DNA from: Chthoniobacterales bacterium
GTDB taxonomy: Bacteria > Verrucomicrobiota > Verrucomicrobiia > Chthoniobacterales > UBA10450
DNA: 64,000 bases
Assembly: GCA_013821455.1 (NCBI GenBank)
Contig: JACDGS010000016.1
Location: 1 to 64,000 of the forward strand
Reading direction: 5' to 3'
Under the pieces are notes generated by a model. It searched no databases. It saw only the letters and a list, made by a program, of their open reading frames with translations, and was not told where the DNA came from. Each line of letters starts with the position of its first letter. The first letter of the stretch is position 1. Both the position numbers and the translations under genes were made by a program. This document shows positions 29,267 to 36,376 of the stretch, one piece after another.

Positions 29267-31717
29267 TTATCCGCGGCCGAGTGCGAGCATCGGATCGGCA
29301 CGGGTGGCGCGACGCGCCGGGATGTAGCTCGCGACGAGCGCGACGAGAGCGAGCGTGAGGGTGACGAGAACGAAAGTAGAAAGATCGAGCGTGCTCACGT
29401 TGTAGAGCACGGAATGGATAACCGAGGTGCTGAGCAGCGCGGCGATGAGACCAAGGATTGTTCCGGCGCCGATGAGAAAAGCGGCCTGGGAAATGACCAG
29501 TCGCAAGACGTCGCGGCGTTGCGCGCCGAGCGCCATGCGCACCCCGATCTCGTGTGTGCGCTGGACGACAAGAAACGACATCACGCCGTAAATTCCGACC
29601 GAAGCGAGGATGAGCGCGATGCCCGCGAAGGCGGCGAGGAGGAGCACGGCAAGACGCCGGGGCGCGACGGAATCCGCGATGACCTGCTCGAGGGTGCGCA
29701 CATGCGCGATCGGCAGGGCCGGATCGATCGCCTGTACTTCGCGACGGATCGCACTCGTTAGGCTGAGCGGGTCCTGTGCGCTGCGCACATTGAGGATGGT
29801 CGAAGAATAGGGGATCTGCGCGACTGGAATGTAATACTCCGGCAGCACCGGTTGATCGAGTCCGCGGTGGTGCATGTCGCCGACGATTCCGACGATGGTC
29901 GACCACGGCGGCGATTTACTGAAAGGAACCTGGATTCGTTTTCCGATCGGACTCTCGTTAGGCCAATAGCGCTGGGCGAGCGCCTGGTTGATGATCACGA
30001 CCGACGGCGCGTCCAGTTTGTCGGCCGCGTTAAAGAAGCGACCCTGCACGAGCGGAATTTCCAGTGCGCGAAAATAATTCGGCGAGACGATGCGGTCTTC
30101 TTCGTCCGGGCCGGGGTGGGCGTCGTCGTTAGGCCGGCCTTCGATCATGAAAGAAGCGTCGCTGTTGACCCCGCTCATCGGCAGGATGGTCGTTAGGCCA
30201 ACCTGGGTTACGCCGGGCAAATTGGTGACACGGCGCTCGAGCTCGGCGAAGAAGTTGGACTGGGATTTATTGTCGGGATAGCTCAGCGCCGGCAGCGAAA
30301 TTTCGGCGGTGAGGACGTTCTTCGGATTGAAGCCGGGGCTGACGTTTTCCAGCCTAACGAAACTCTTCAGAAGCAATCCTGCACAAGTGAGGAGGACGAG
30401 CGCGAGGGCCACCTCGCCAATGACGAGCGCGTTGCGCAGTTGATTGTGACGACGACTGGAAGTGGAACCGCGACCGCCTTCTTTGAGCGCTTCGGTCAGA
30501 TCAGGTTTGCCGCTGGCGAGAGCGGGGACGAGTCCGAATATCAAACCGGTCGCGACTGCGACCGCGAGCGTGACGAGGAGAACAGTCCCGTCGATCTGCA
30601 CTTCGCCAAGTCTCGGGATGGTTTGGGTGCCGATCGTTTTCACAAGTGCGATCGCCCAAATCGCAAGCAGCGTTCCAACAGCCGCGCCGCAAATGGAGAG
30701 GACAACACTTTCCGTTAGGCCCTGGCGGAGCAAGCGTCCGCGACTCGCGCCGACCGCCACTCGAATCGCCATTTCGCGTTCACGCGCGGTGGCGCGGGCG
30801 AGGAGCATTGTCGCCAGGTTCGCGCAAGCAATGAGCAGAACGAGCGCGACCGCGCCTAACAAAATCAGGAGGAGCGGCTTCATTCCGCCGATGACCTGTT
30901 CCTTGAGCGGATAAACCGTCATGCCAAAGCTATCGGTCTTGCCGTAGTTGCCGGGAAAACGCGCGCGCATCCCCCTAACGACGGTCTCGATTTCCGCCTG
31001 CGCCTGTTGCGGGGCAACGTTAGGCGCGAGCCGGCCGATCGCTCCGTAGCTGCGCGAGCCGCGGTTTTTCATTTCCGTGTCGGTGAATCCGAGCGCCTGC
31101 CAGATATCGGCCTGCTCGCCGAACTGCGCGCCGGTGATGTTAAAGAGCGGGAGCGGAAACTCGAAGCTCGCCGGCATGATGCCGACAACGGTGAGCGCGC
31201 GACCGTCGGCGGTGATTTTGCTCCCGAGCACTTTCGGATCGCGATCGAATTTCCGCTGCCAGAGCCGCTCGCTGATGACGACGACGTCATCGCGACCGGT
31301 GGCGCATTCCTCCGGACGAAAAGTACGGCCGCGAATTGGCTGCACGCCTAACAATGGGAAAAGCTCGGCAGAAACAGTCGCGCCGAAGACGCGCTCCGGT
31401 CGGTCGGCCTGCGCGAGGTTATAAGTCGCGGGGGTAAAGGCAGCCAGTTTACTGAAGCTGTGGAGCTGACTTTTGTAATCGAGGAATTCCGGCGGCGAGA
31501 TCGGAATAGCGTCGAGGTGTTGCTGTTTAAAATGTTCGAAAAGCAGGACCAACTCCGAGGGCTTTTCGTAGGGCAGTGGCTTGATCAGGAGCGCGTCGAC
31601 GAGTGTAAAAACCGCGGTGGTCGCGCCGATCCCGAGCGCGAGGGTGAGGATGGCAACGAGAGCAAAGAGCGGGTTCTTGAAGAGCAACCGCAAGGCGTGG
31701 CGAATTTCCTGGAGCAT
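29267..31717 (-). CDS. ADOP-type MacB/FtsX permease, copy 1 (first of the array)
   Basis: The start is placed at 31717 (MLQEIRHALRLLFKNPLFAL), which matches the family N-terminus. The frame stays open 45 codons further upstream, but that part only translates an intergenic repeat. The 816-residue product has a first FtsX group with REMAIRVAVGASRGRLLRQG and a second with [20 protein letters not shown], ending ADPMLALGRG. A TCGTTAGGC motif lies 8 bases before the start, then a long inverted repeat. It is the first permease after the MacA-ATPase pair, from which it is separated by about 390 bases. Confidence 0.92.
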   Translation of the reverse strand: MLQEIRHALRLLFKNPLFALVAILTLALGIGATTAVFTLVDALLIKPLPYEKPSELVLLFEHFKQQHLDAIPISPPEFLDYKSQLHSFSKLAAFTPATYNLAQADRPERVFGATVSAELFPLLGVQPIRGRTFRPEECATGRDDVVVISERLWQRKFDRDPKVLGSKITADGRALTVVGIMPASFEFPLPLFNITGAQFGEQADIWQALGFTDTEMKNRGSRSYGAIGRLAPNVAPQQAQAEIETVVRGMRARFPGNYGKTDSFGMTVYPLKEQVIGGMKPLLLILLGAVALVLLIACANLATMLLARATAREREMAIRVAVGASRGRLLRQGLTESVVLSICGAAVGTLLAIWAIALVKTIGTQTIPRLGEVQIDGTVLLVTLAVAVATGLIFGLVPALASGKPDLTEALKEGGRGSTSSRRHNQLRNALVIGEVALALVLLTCAGLLLKSFVRLENVSPGFNPKNVLTAEISLPALSYPDNKSQSNFFAELERRVTNLPGVTQVGLTTILPMSGVNSDASFMIEGRPNDDAHPGPDEEDRIVSPNYFRALEIPLVQGRFFNAADKLDAPSVVIINQALAQRYWPNESPIGKRIQVPFSKSPPWSTIVGIVGDMHHRGLDQPVLPEYYIPVAQIPYSSTILNVRSAQDPLSLTSAIRREVQAIDPALPIAHVRTLEQVIADSVAPRRLAVLLLAAFAGIALILASVGIYGVMSFLVVQRTHEIGVRMALGAQRRDVLRLVISQAAFLIGAGTILGLIAALLSTSVIHSVLYNVSTLDLSTFVLVTLTLALVALVASYIPARRATRADPMLALGRG

Positions 31718-31725
31718 GGGTTTAT

Positions 31726-31734
31726 TCGTTAGGC
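31726..31734 (+). repeat. TCGTTAGGC motif in 5' leader
   Basis: An exact 9-mer lies 8 bases upstream of the permease start at 31717 and 11 bases before the inverted repeat at 31744. Another copy follows the repeat at about 31897. Confidence 0.8.
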
Positions 31735-31743
31735 GAGAGCCGT

Positions 31744-31875
31744 CTGGGGAGCGCACGCGCCTCGCGTGCTGCGCTCGGCGCCTCGCCGAGTGCTCGGGTG
31801 TCGGCAACGCGCGGAGGGAAGAAGTTTTCGGCGAGGGCGCCGAAAACAGCACGCGAGGCGCGTGCGCTCCCCGGA
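31744..31875. repeat. Long intergenic three-stem inverted repeat (REP-like)
   Basis: Outer arms GGGGAGCGCACGCGCCTCGC and GCGAGGCGCGTGCGCTCCCC enclose CGCTCGGCGCCTCGCCGAGTG and GTTTTCGGCGAGGGCGCCGAAAAC. It fills part of the 386-base gap between the first ATPase and permease copy 1. The rest of that gap holds a half copy of a TCATCCTGAGC-type repeat (about 31955-31998) and two CGTTAGG motifs; no gene is seen. Confidence 0.88.
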
Positions 31876-32103
31876 GTTGCGCGCGCCGCCTTTTCGTTAG
31901 GCGAAATCTCGGACGTCTGCCTCGGTCCCTGCGGCCCTATCTTTAACCTGACTTGCGCGGGATCTTTCGACTGCGCTGCGCTCCGCTCAGGATGACGAAG
32001 TGGCGACGCAATGTTTGCCAGGAGCAACGCCATGATAACGAGGAGTGCCTTGTCGGCTCTCGCGTTGGCTTCCGGCGCGCGCATTCGCGTTCTCGTTAGG
32101 CAG

Positions 32104-32802
32104 CTACGCGGCGATTTTGTCTTCCACCACGCGCCCGTCGAAGAGGTGAATCGTGCGGTCAGCGTGTCCGGCGAAGCGGTCGTCGTGCGTCACCATGCAG
32201 ATGGTGGCGCCCCCGGCGTGCAGCTCTTTCAAAAGGTCCATGACGGCTTCGCCATTGCGGGAGTCGAGGTTGCCGGTCGGCTCGTCGGCGAGGAGGATCG
32301 CGGGTTTGCCCGCGAGCGCGCGCGCCACCGCGACACGTTGTTGCTGGCCTCCGGAAAGCTGGCTTGGCAAATGTTTCGCGCGATGGCCCATGCCGACGCG
32401 CTCGAGCGCTTCGTTGGCGAATACTTTGCGCTCGCTCGAGGGCATGCCGCGATAGGTCAGCGGCAGCTCAACATTCTCAAAAACAGTCAGGTCGCCGATG
32501 AGGTTGAAGCTTTGGAAAATGAACCCGATCTCGCGGTTTCGAATGCGCGCGCGCTCGGGGAAGGTCAGTTTCGCGACCTCGCCGCCTTTGAGCGAGTAGC
32601 TCCCGTCGGAAGGCGTGTCGAGTAGGCCGAGAATGGAAAGAAGGGTGGATTTGCCGCAGCCGGAGGGGCCGGCAATCGCGACATATTCGCCCGTGCGAAT
32701 GTTGAGGTGGATGCCGGAGAGGGCATGCGTTTCAACTTCGTCGGTGAGGAAGACTTTGGTGACGCCGTCGAGGTGGATCAGGGTGTTATTACCGTTGTTC
32801 AT
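32104..32802 (-). CDS. ABC transporter ATP-binding protein (LolD/MacB type), first in locus
   Basis: A 232-residue ATPase with Walker [10 protein letters not shown] (about residues 44-52), Q-loop QSFNLIGDL, signature [14 protein letters not shown], Walker [12 protein letters not shown] and H-loop MVTHDD. The full [15 protein letters not shown] signature is the canonical MacB form. It lies 48 bases downstream of the MacA-like adaptor gene and upstream of permease copies 1-3. Together they form the parts of a MacAB-type exporter; an outer-membrane TolC partner is not encoded in this window. Confidence 0.94.
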   Translation of the reverse strand: MNNGNNTLIHLDGVTKVFLTDEVETHALSGIHLNIRTGEYVAIAGPSGCGKSTLLSILGLLDTPSDGSYSLKGGEVAKLTFPERARIRNREIGFIFQSFNLIGDLTVFENVELPLTYRGMPSSERKVFANEALERVGMGHRAKHLPSQLSGGQQQRVAVARALAGKPAILLADEPTGNLDSRNGEAVMDLLKELHAGGATICMVTHDDRFAGHADRTIHLFDGRVVEDKIAA

Positions 32803-32850
32803 ATTTGATTAGAGACGTGAGGAGGTGAAATGGATTCGTTAGGCGACGAC

Positions 32851-34200
32851 TTAATTCAGCTTGATGCGATCGTGTGAATCGTACGCGCTCGTGTCGGAAA
32901 GGATGACCTGGTCGCCCACGTTGAGCCCGCTCAGGATTTCGATCGTATTGACCGAGCTGCGGCCGAAATGCACGGGCCCGCGGATGGCCTCGCCATTGGC
33001 CGCGACTTTGAAAACGCCGACGGTCGCGCCGTCTTGCGCAAAGGCCGGCCGGCCGACATAGAGGACGTCGTTCAAACGTTCCAGCTCGATTGTGCCGTCC
33101 ACGCTCAAGTCGGGTCGTGCGCCTTTCGGGAGCGCGTCGTCGAGTGCGACATCCACTGTGACGGTTCCCTGTTCTACGGCCGGATCGACACGCGTGACAT
33201 GACCAGCGACCACGCCGTTGCGCGTGTCGATCGAGGCTGGCTGATTGATCTGCACGTCCTTCGCCTGCGTTTCAGCGATCTTGACTTGGGCTTTTAATTT
33301 CGTCGGATCAGCCACGCGGGCGATGTTGGTTCCAGGGATCACGCGCTGGCCGACTTCAACGGGAAGCTGTTGCAAAACACCCGTCATGCCCGCGCGGACG
33401 TGAAGGTTCTCGACCTCGTTCACGCGCATCTGCGCCGAGGCCTTGAGTTGATCGACCGCCGCCTGTTTCGAGGCGAGCTGCGGCTCGATCGAGTCGCCAG
33501 CGAAAGTCAGACGTTTCTTTTCGATTTCGTCGCGGCTGGCGAGTTCATCGCGCTTAATGATGGACGTTTTGTATTCGAGATCGGCGATAAGACCGTTCTT
33601 TTTCAGGTTGTCGTTAGTCTCAGCTTGCATCTTGGCCTGCTGATATTCCGAGTGCACCTGGGCCGTGGTGGATTCCTGGTTGAGCAGCTCGCGCTGCAAG
33701 GTCGCGCGCAGAGTAACCAAGTCGGATTCCGCCGCTTTCTCCTGCAGCTCCGCGTCCCGCGCGGCTTGTTGCAGATCGGAACTGGAAAGCTCGACGAGCA
33801 AGGTATCCGGCTCAACGTGAGCGCCTGGCCTAACGACGATCTTTTCCACGCGTCCGTCCTTGGCCGCGGCGACCCAGCGAATGTCTTCCGGCACCAGCGT
33901 GCCGAGGCCACGCACCTGCCGGAGCATCGGTCCGCGTTTCACGGTATCGACCCAGACGGAGGAGCGATCCACGCTTGGCGCGGCTGGTTTCAAGCGCGAG
34001 ACTGCGATCCAAATCGCGGCGAGGCCGAGAACGGAAGCGCCGATGATTATCACGCGGCGCTTCTTTTTTTTCCGGGCGAGATCGGGCCGCGCGACATCCA
34101 TCGAGGAAGTCGGAGCCACGAAACCGGAAGCGCGCTGGGGTTCTTTTTTTCCGGGAATAACTTCGAAGCTCCGTTGTTCCATTTCGATCGCCGCGTTCAC
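32851..34200 (-). CDS. MacA/HlyD-type periplasmic adaptor protein
   Basis: The 449-residue protein has a basic N-terminus followed by one membrane anchor (about residues 49-67, VIIIGASVLGLAAIWIAVSR). A biotinyl-lipoyl-like half motif lies at about 118-135, a long coiled hairpin runs from about 135 to 250, and beta-barrel and membrane-proximal domains follow. It fits the HlyD_D23/RND-MFP group of adaptors that bridge an inner-membrane permease and an outer-membrane channel. The start is uncertain: GTG at 34200, directly after the preceding stop codon, or ATG at 34182; neither has a strong ribosome binding site. It is the second gene after the sigma-54 promoter. Confidence 0.9.
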   Translation of the reverse strand: MNAAIEMEQRSFEVIPGKKEPQRASGFVAPTSSMDVARPDLARKKKKRRVIIIGASVLGLAAIWIAVSRLKPAAPSVDRSSVWVDTVKRGPMLRQVRGLGTLVPEDIRWVAAAKDGRVEKIVVRPGAHVEPDTLLVELSSSDLQQAARDAELQEKAAESDLVTLRATLQRELLNQESTTAQVHSEYQQAKMQAETNDNLKKNGLIADLEYKTSIIKRDELASRDEIEKKRLTFAGDSIEPQLASKQAAVDQLKASAQMRVNEVENLHVRAGMTGVLQQLPVEVGQRVIPGTNIARVADPTKLKAQVKIAETQAKDVQINQPASIDTRNGVVAGHVTRVDPAVEQGTVTVDVALDDALPKGARPDLSVDGTIELERLNDVLYVGRPAFAQDGATVGVFKVAANGEAIRGPVHFGRSSVNTIEILSGLNVGDQVILSDTSAYDSHDRIKLN

Positions 34201-34515
34201 TTAGAGCAAACCCAAATGATGAACGAGGGTGGCCACAGCCTGGGCGCTATTGACGATGGGGAAGAGGGCCATCGCGACGAGACCGGCGAAGAGGCTCGCT
34301 TCCACCGCGAAACCGCGCGGGGCTTCTTCGGCAAAATAATCTTTGCTGATGTCCCTGAAGGCCGTTTCGAATTTGACCGGTTTGCCGCAGCCGCCGGTAA
34401 AGTTATTTGCCTGAAATTGTGGCGCGATGGCAAAAGCGCGTGCGGCATTGCGGCCGTCGCGAACTTCGGACTGATGGCGTTTGCTGAGGTTGTGTGTGTG
34501 CAGTGTGTTTTTCAT
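34201..34515 (-). CDS. Small unknown protein with one C-terminal membrane helix
   Basis: I prefer the ATG at 34515 (AGGA lies about 10 bases upstream) over 34536, which has no ribosome binding site. The 104-residue product (MKNTLHTHNLSKRHQSEVRD...) is polar and basic for about 65 residues. It then has a hydrophobic stretch (about 71-100, SLFAGLVAMALFPIVNSAQA and beyond) ending HHLGLL. It abuts the adaptor gene with no gap and is the first gene after the sigma-54 promoter, so it should be strongly co-regulated. I do not recognise the family. It could be a sensor-linked or cargo protein, or an accessory subunit of the exporter; none of these is shown. Confidence 0.65.
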   Translation of the reverse strand: MKNTLHTHNLSKRHQSEVRDGRNAARAFAIAPQFQANNFTGGCGKPVKFETAFRDISKDYFAEEAPRGFAVEASLFAGLVAMALFPIVNSAQAVATLVHHLGLL

Positions 34516-34594
34516 TTCGTGAGTTCCTGTTTCCATTGAGATGCGTTCGTTCTCGGTTTGGATTCAGAAATTTCCTTTCGTTGTTCATCCCTAT

Positions 34595-34610
34595 TGCAAT
34601 GGCCGTGCCA
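34595..34610 (-). promoter_or_regulatory. Sigma-54 (RpoN) promoter
   Basis: On the minus strand the sequence reads TGGCACGGCCATTGCA: the -24 element TGGCAC, a 5-base spacer and the -12 element TTGCA. This is a full match to the sigma-54 consensus TGGCAC-N5-TTGCW. Transcription would start near 34585, about 70 bases before the small protein at 34515. A sigma-54-type regulator is encoded nearby at 36377-37723. Confidence 0.85.
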
Positions 34611-34639
34611 CAGAGTTTGAAGAGTTATAAAGCTCTATA

Positions 34640-34652
34640 AATCAATATGTTA
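34640..34652 (+). promoter_or_regulatory. Probable IHF site
   Basis: AATCAATATGTTA matches the IHF consensus WATCAANNNNTTR at every fixed position. It lies in an AT-rich stretch 30-45 bases upstream of the -24 element of the sigma-54 promoter, the usual place for a DNA bend between enhancer and promoter. Confidence 0.65.
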
Positions 34653-34707
34653 CCAATATATCTAAAAATTGCGATGATCGAGAGATGCGTCGGTCGTGGG
34701 ATTGCGC

Positions 34708-34725
34708 CGTCCCAAACCCGGGACG
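34708..34725. promoter_or_regulatory. Candidate enhancer (UAS) dyad for the NtrC-type regulator
   Basis: CGTCCC-AAACCC-GGGACG is a 6-bp inverted repeat about 120 bases upstream of the -12 element. The position suits an NtrC-family upstream activating sequence. Only one copy is seen, so this assignment is tentative. Confidence 0.4.
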
Positions 34726-34736
34726 TTTTTGCCACA

Positions 34737-34868
34737 TTGTCATCCCGAGCGGAGCGAGGGACCCCGCAAGCGTACTTTGCGCTTCGGTTCTCGTTAGTCG
34801 TTAGGCAAAAACAAATCGAAGGACGCTTGCGGGTCCTTCGCCGCGCTGCGCCGGCTCAGGATGACAAG
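34737..34868. repeat. TGTCATCC-type long hairpin repeat
   Basis: TTGTCATCCCGAGCGGAGCG at the left faces GCCGGCTCAGGATGACAAG at the right, with GACCCCGCAAGCGTA facing ACGCTTGCGGGTCC inside. A related copy is at 52993-53110 and a half copy at 31955. It lies between the kinase gene and the sigma-54-controlled operon, where a terminator would fit. A CGTTAGTCGTTAGG pair sits in the loop. Confidence 0.75.
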
Positions 34869-34890
34869 CATGCGGCGTCAGCCTGCGAAT

Positions 34891-34907
34891 TCGTTAGGCC
34901 CTAACGA
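34891..34907. repeat. Palindromic pair of the TCGTTAGG motif
   Basis: TCGTTAGG-C-CCTAACGA is a perfect 17-base inverted pair with a single central base. It covers the stop codon of the histidine kinase gene (TAG, 34901-34903). Confidence 0.85.
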
Positions 34908-36235
34908 GGCAGCCGGAGTAACGCCTCGCCGCCGCGGCGGTCCGGGCGATTCGTTAGGCTGAGCGAACCGCCGTGCGCTTCCGCGATCTGGCGGCTCAGC
35001 GCGAGACCGATGCCGGAGCCGCCTGGTTTCGTGGTGAAGAAGGGCACGAAGAGATTTGCCGGATTCAAAATTCCCGGGCCTTCGTCGCGCACGACCACCT
35101 CGGTGCACTCTCCGATGTCGCGCCAATTTACCGTGACGGCGCCATTAGTTTCCAAGGCGGCGTCCACGGCGTTGTGCAAAATGTTGATCAGCAGTTGTTC
35201 GATCTGGACGGCATCGGCGAAAATTTCGCTGGGCGGCCCCTCCTTTATTCGGACCGCGAGGCGCGTTTCCAGACTAACGACTCGCCTAACGAGTGCGCCG
35301 AGATCGACCGTTTCCTTCTGCGGCGGAGGGAGCCGCGCGAGCCGCGCATAGGCCTGCATGAAACGGCTGAGCGATTCCGCGCGTGTGGCGATAACGTGTA
35401 ACCCACTGCGCGCATCGTCGCGCCAATCGGGCGGCTCCGGGTCGCGGCGGAGAAGCGATTCGAGGCTGCCCGCGATCGATTTGATGGGCGCGAGCGAGTT
35501 ATTCATTTCGTGGCCGAGCACCCTAACGAGTCGCTGCCACGCCACTCTTTCTTCCTCGCGCAAAGTGCGGCTGAGGTCGGTCAGGACGAGCAGCTTGTGG
35601 GGGAGACCATGCTCGCGAAACTCGCTCTTACGTACGCCCCAACGGCCGGAGCCGCCGGGAAAATTCAGGCTCAGGGGAGCGTCTTCGTCCGCGTCGAGGC
35701 AAACTGCGAGGCCGAGATCAGCGGCGCGTCGGCCGAGCAATTTGTCGATTGGCTGCCGCAATAAATTTTCGCCGGCGCGATTCACCAAACGCAAGCGCCG
35801 CTCCGGATCGAAGGTGAAAACGGCGACGTCGATTTCCGCCATGATCGTGCGCAAAAGCGCAGTTGCCTCGAATGCACCGAGCCGCTGTTTGCGCAATGTT
35901 TCGCCGAGCTGATTTATTTCCAAAAGCACTTCGCCCAGCGCGTCGTCCACGCGCGCGCCGCGGGCGCGAATCGAGTAATCACCTTCGCGCAGAGCAGCCA
36001 GGAGATTGCTCATCGTTTGCAAGGGCCGAACGGTGTGTTCGCGGGCGCTGGCCAGAAATCCGAAGGCGCAACCAGCGATCAGCATCGTCAGGGTCCAATC
36101 GACTTTCGCGCTGAAGTCGCCGAACCAAAGCAACGCCAGCGCGATGATGATGGCGGGCCCGCCCGCGGCCAAGGTGAGCCAGGTAAGGCGGCCTTCGTGC
36201 GAAATTCGCCAACGCGGTTTGGGCGCGTTTTTCAT
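34901..36235 (-). CDS. Sensor histidine kinase (NtrY/NtrB-like)
   Basis: The 444-residue kinase has two membrane helices (about residues 17-38 and 47-62) with almost no periplasmic loop. A HAMP-like linker (about 65-115) and a PAS-type domain (about 125-220) follow. The HisKA box is VLGHEMNNSLAPI with the phospho-acceptor His242. The ATPase domain has an N-box (INILHNAVDAAL), G1 (VRDEGPGI), F-box (FVPFFTTKPGG) and G2 (GSGIGLALS). The short loop suggests it senses a membrane or cytoplasmic signal. Its gene lies 141 bases downstream of the NtrC-type regulator gene, the expected partner; together they probably drive the sigma-54 promoter at 34600. Confidence 0.93.
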   Translation of the reverse strand: MKNAPKPRWRISHEGRLTWLTLAAGGPAIIIALALLWFGDFSAKVDWTLTMLIAGCAFGFLASAREHTVRPLQTMSNLLAALREGDYSIRARGARVDDALGEVLLEINQLGETLRKQRLGAFEATALLRTIMAEIDVAVFTFDPERRLRLVNRAGENLLRQPIDKLLGRRAADLGLAVCLDADEDAPLSLNFPGGSGRWGVRKSEFREHGLPHKLLVLTDLSRTLREEERVAWQRLVRVLGHEMNNSLAPIKSIAGSLESLLRRDPEPPDWRDDARSGLHVIATRAESLSRFMQAYARLARLPPPQKETVDLGALVRRVVSLETRLAVRIKEGPPSEIFADAVQIEQLLINILHNAVDAALETNGAVTVNWRDIGECTEVVVRDEGPGILNPANLFVPFFTTKPGGSGIGLALSRQIAEAHGGSLSLTNRPDRRGGEALLRLPR

Positions 36236-36237
36236 GC

Positions 36238-36359
36238 CGGGGAGCGCGGGCGCCTCGCCCGACGTCTCAGCGCGCGTGGGAGCCTAACGACGTGGAGCGT
36301 TTCCGGAGGTTTTCGGCGAGGCGCCGAAAACAGCACGCGAGGCGCGTGCGCTCCCCGGA
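36238..36359. repeat. Degenerate copy of the long intergenic inverted repeat
   Basis: CCGGGGAGCGCGGGCGCC (36238) and the well preserved GCACGCGAGGCGCGTGCGCT plus CCCCGG right arm (ending about 36359) flank GGTTTTCGGCGAGGCGCCGAAAAC. The left inner stem has decayed and a GCCTAACGA motif sits inside. It separates the regulator and kinase genes. Confidence 0.75.
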
Positions 36360-36376
36360 ATTTCGCGACGCAGCGC

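Noticed and set aside
29267-31852. Long form of permease copy 1 starting at 31852
   Set aside because: The extra 45 residues are translated from the intergenic inverted repeat; the family N-terminus begins at 31717.
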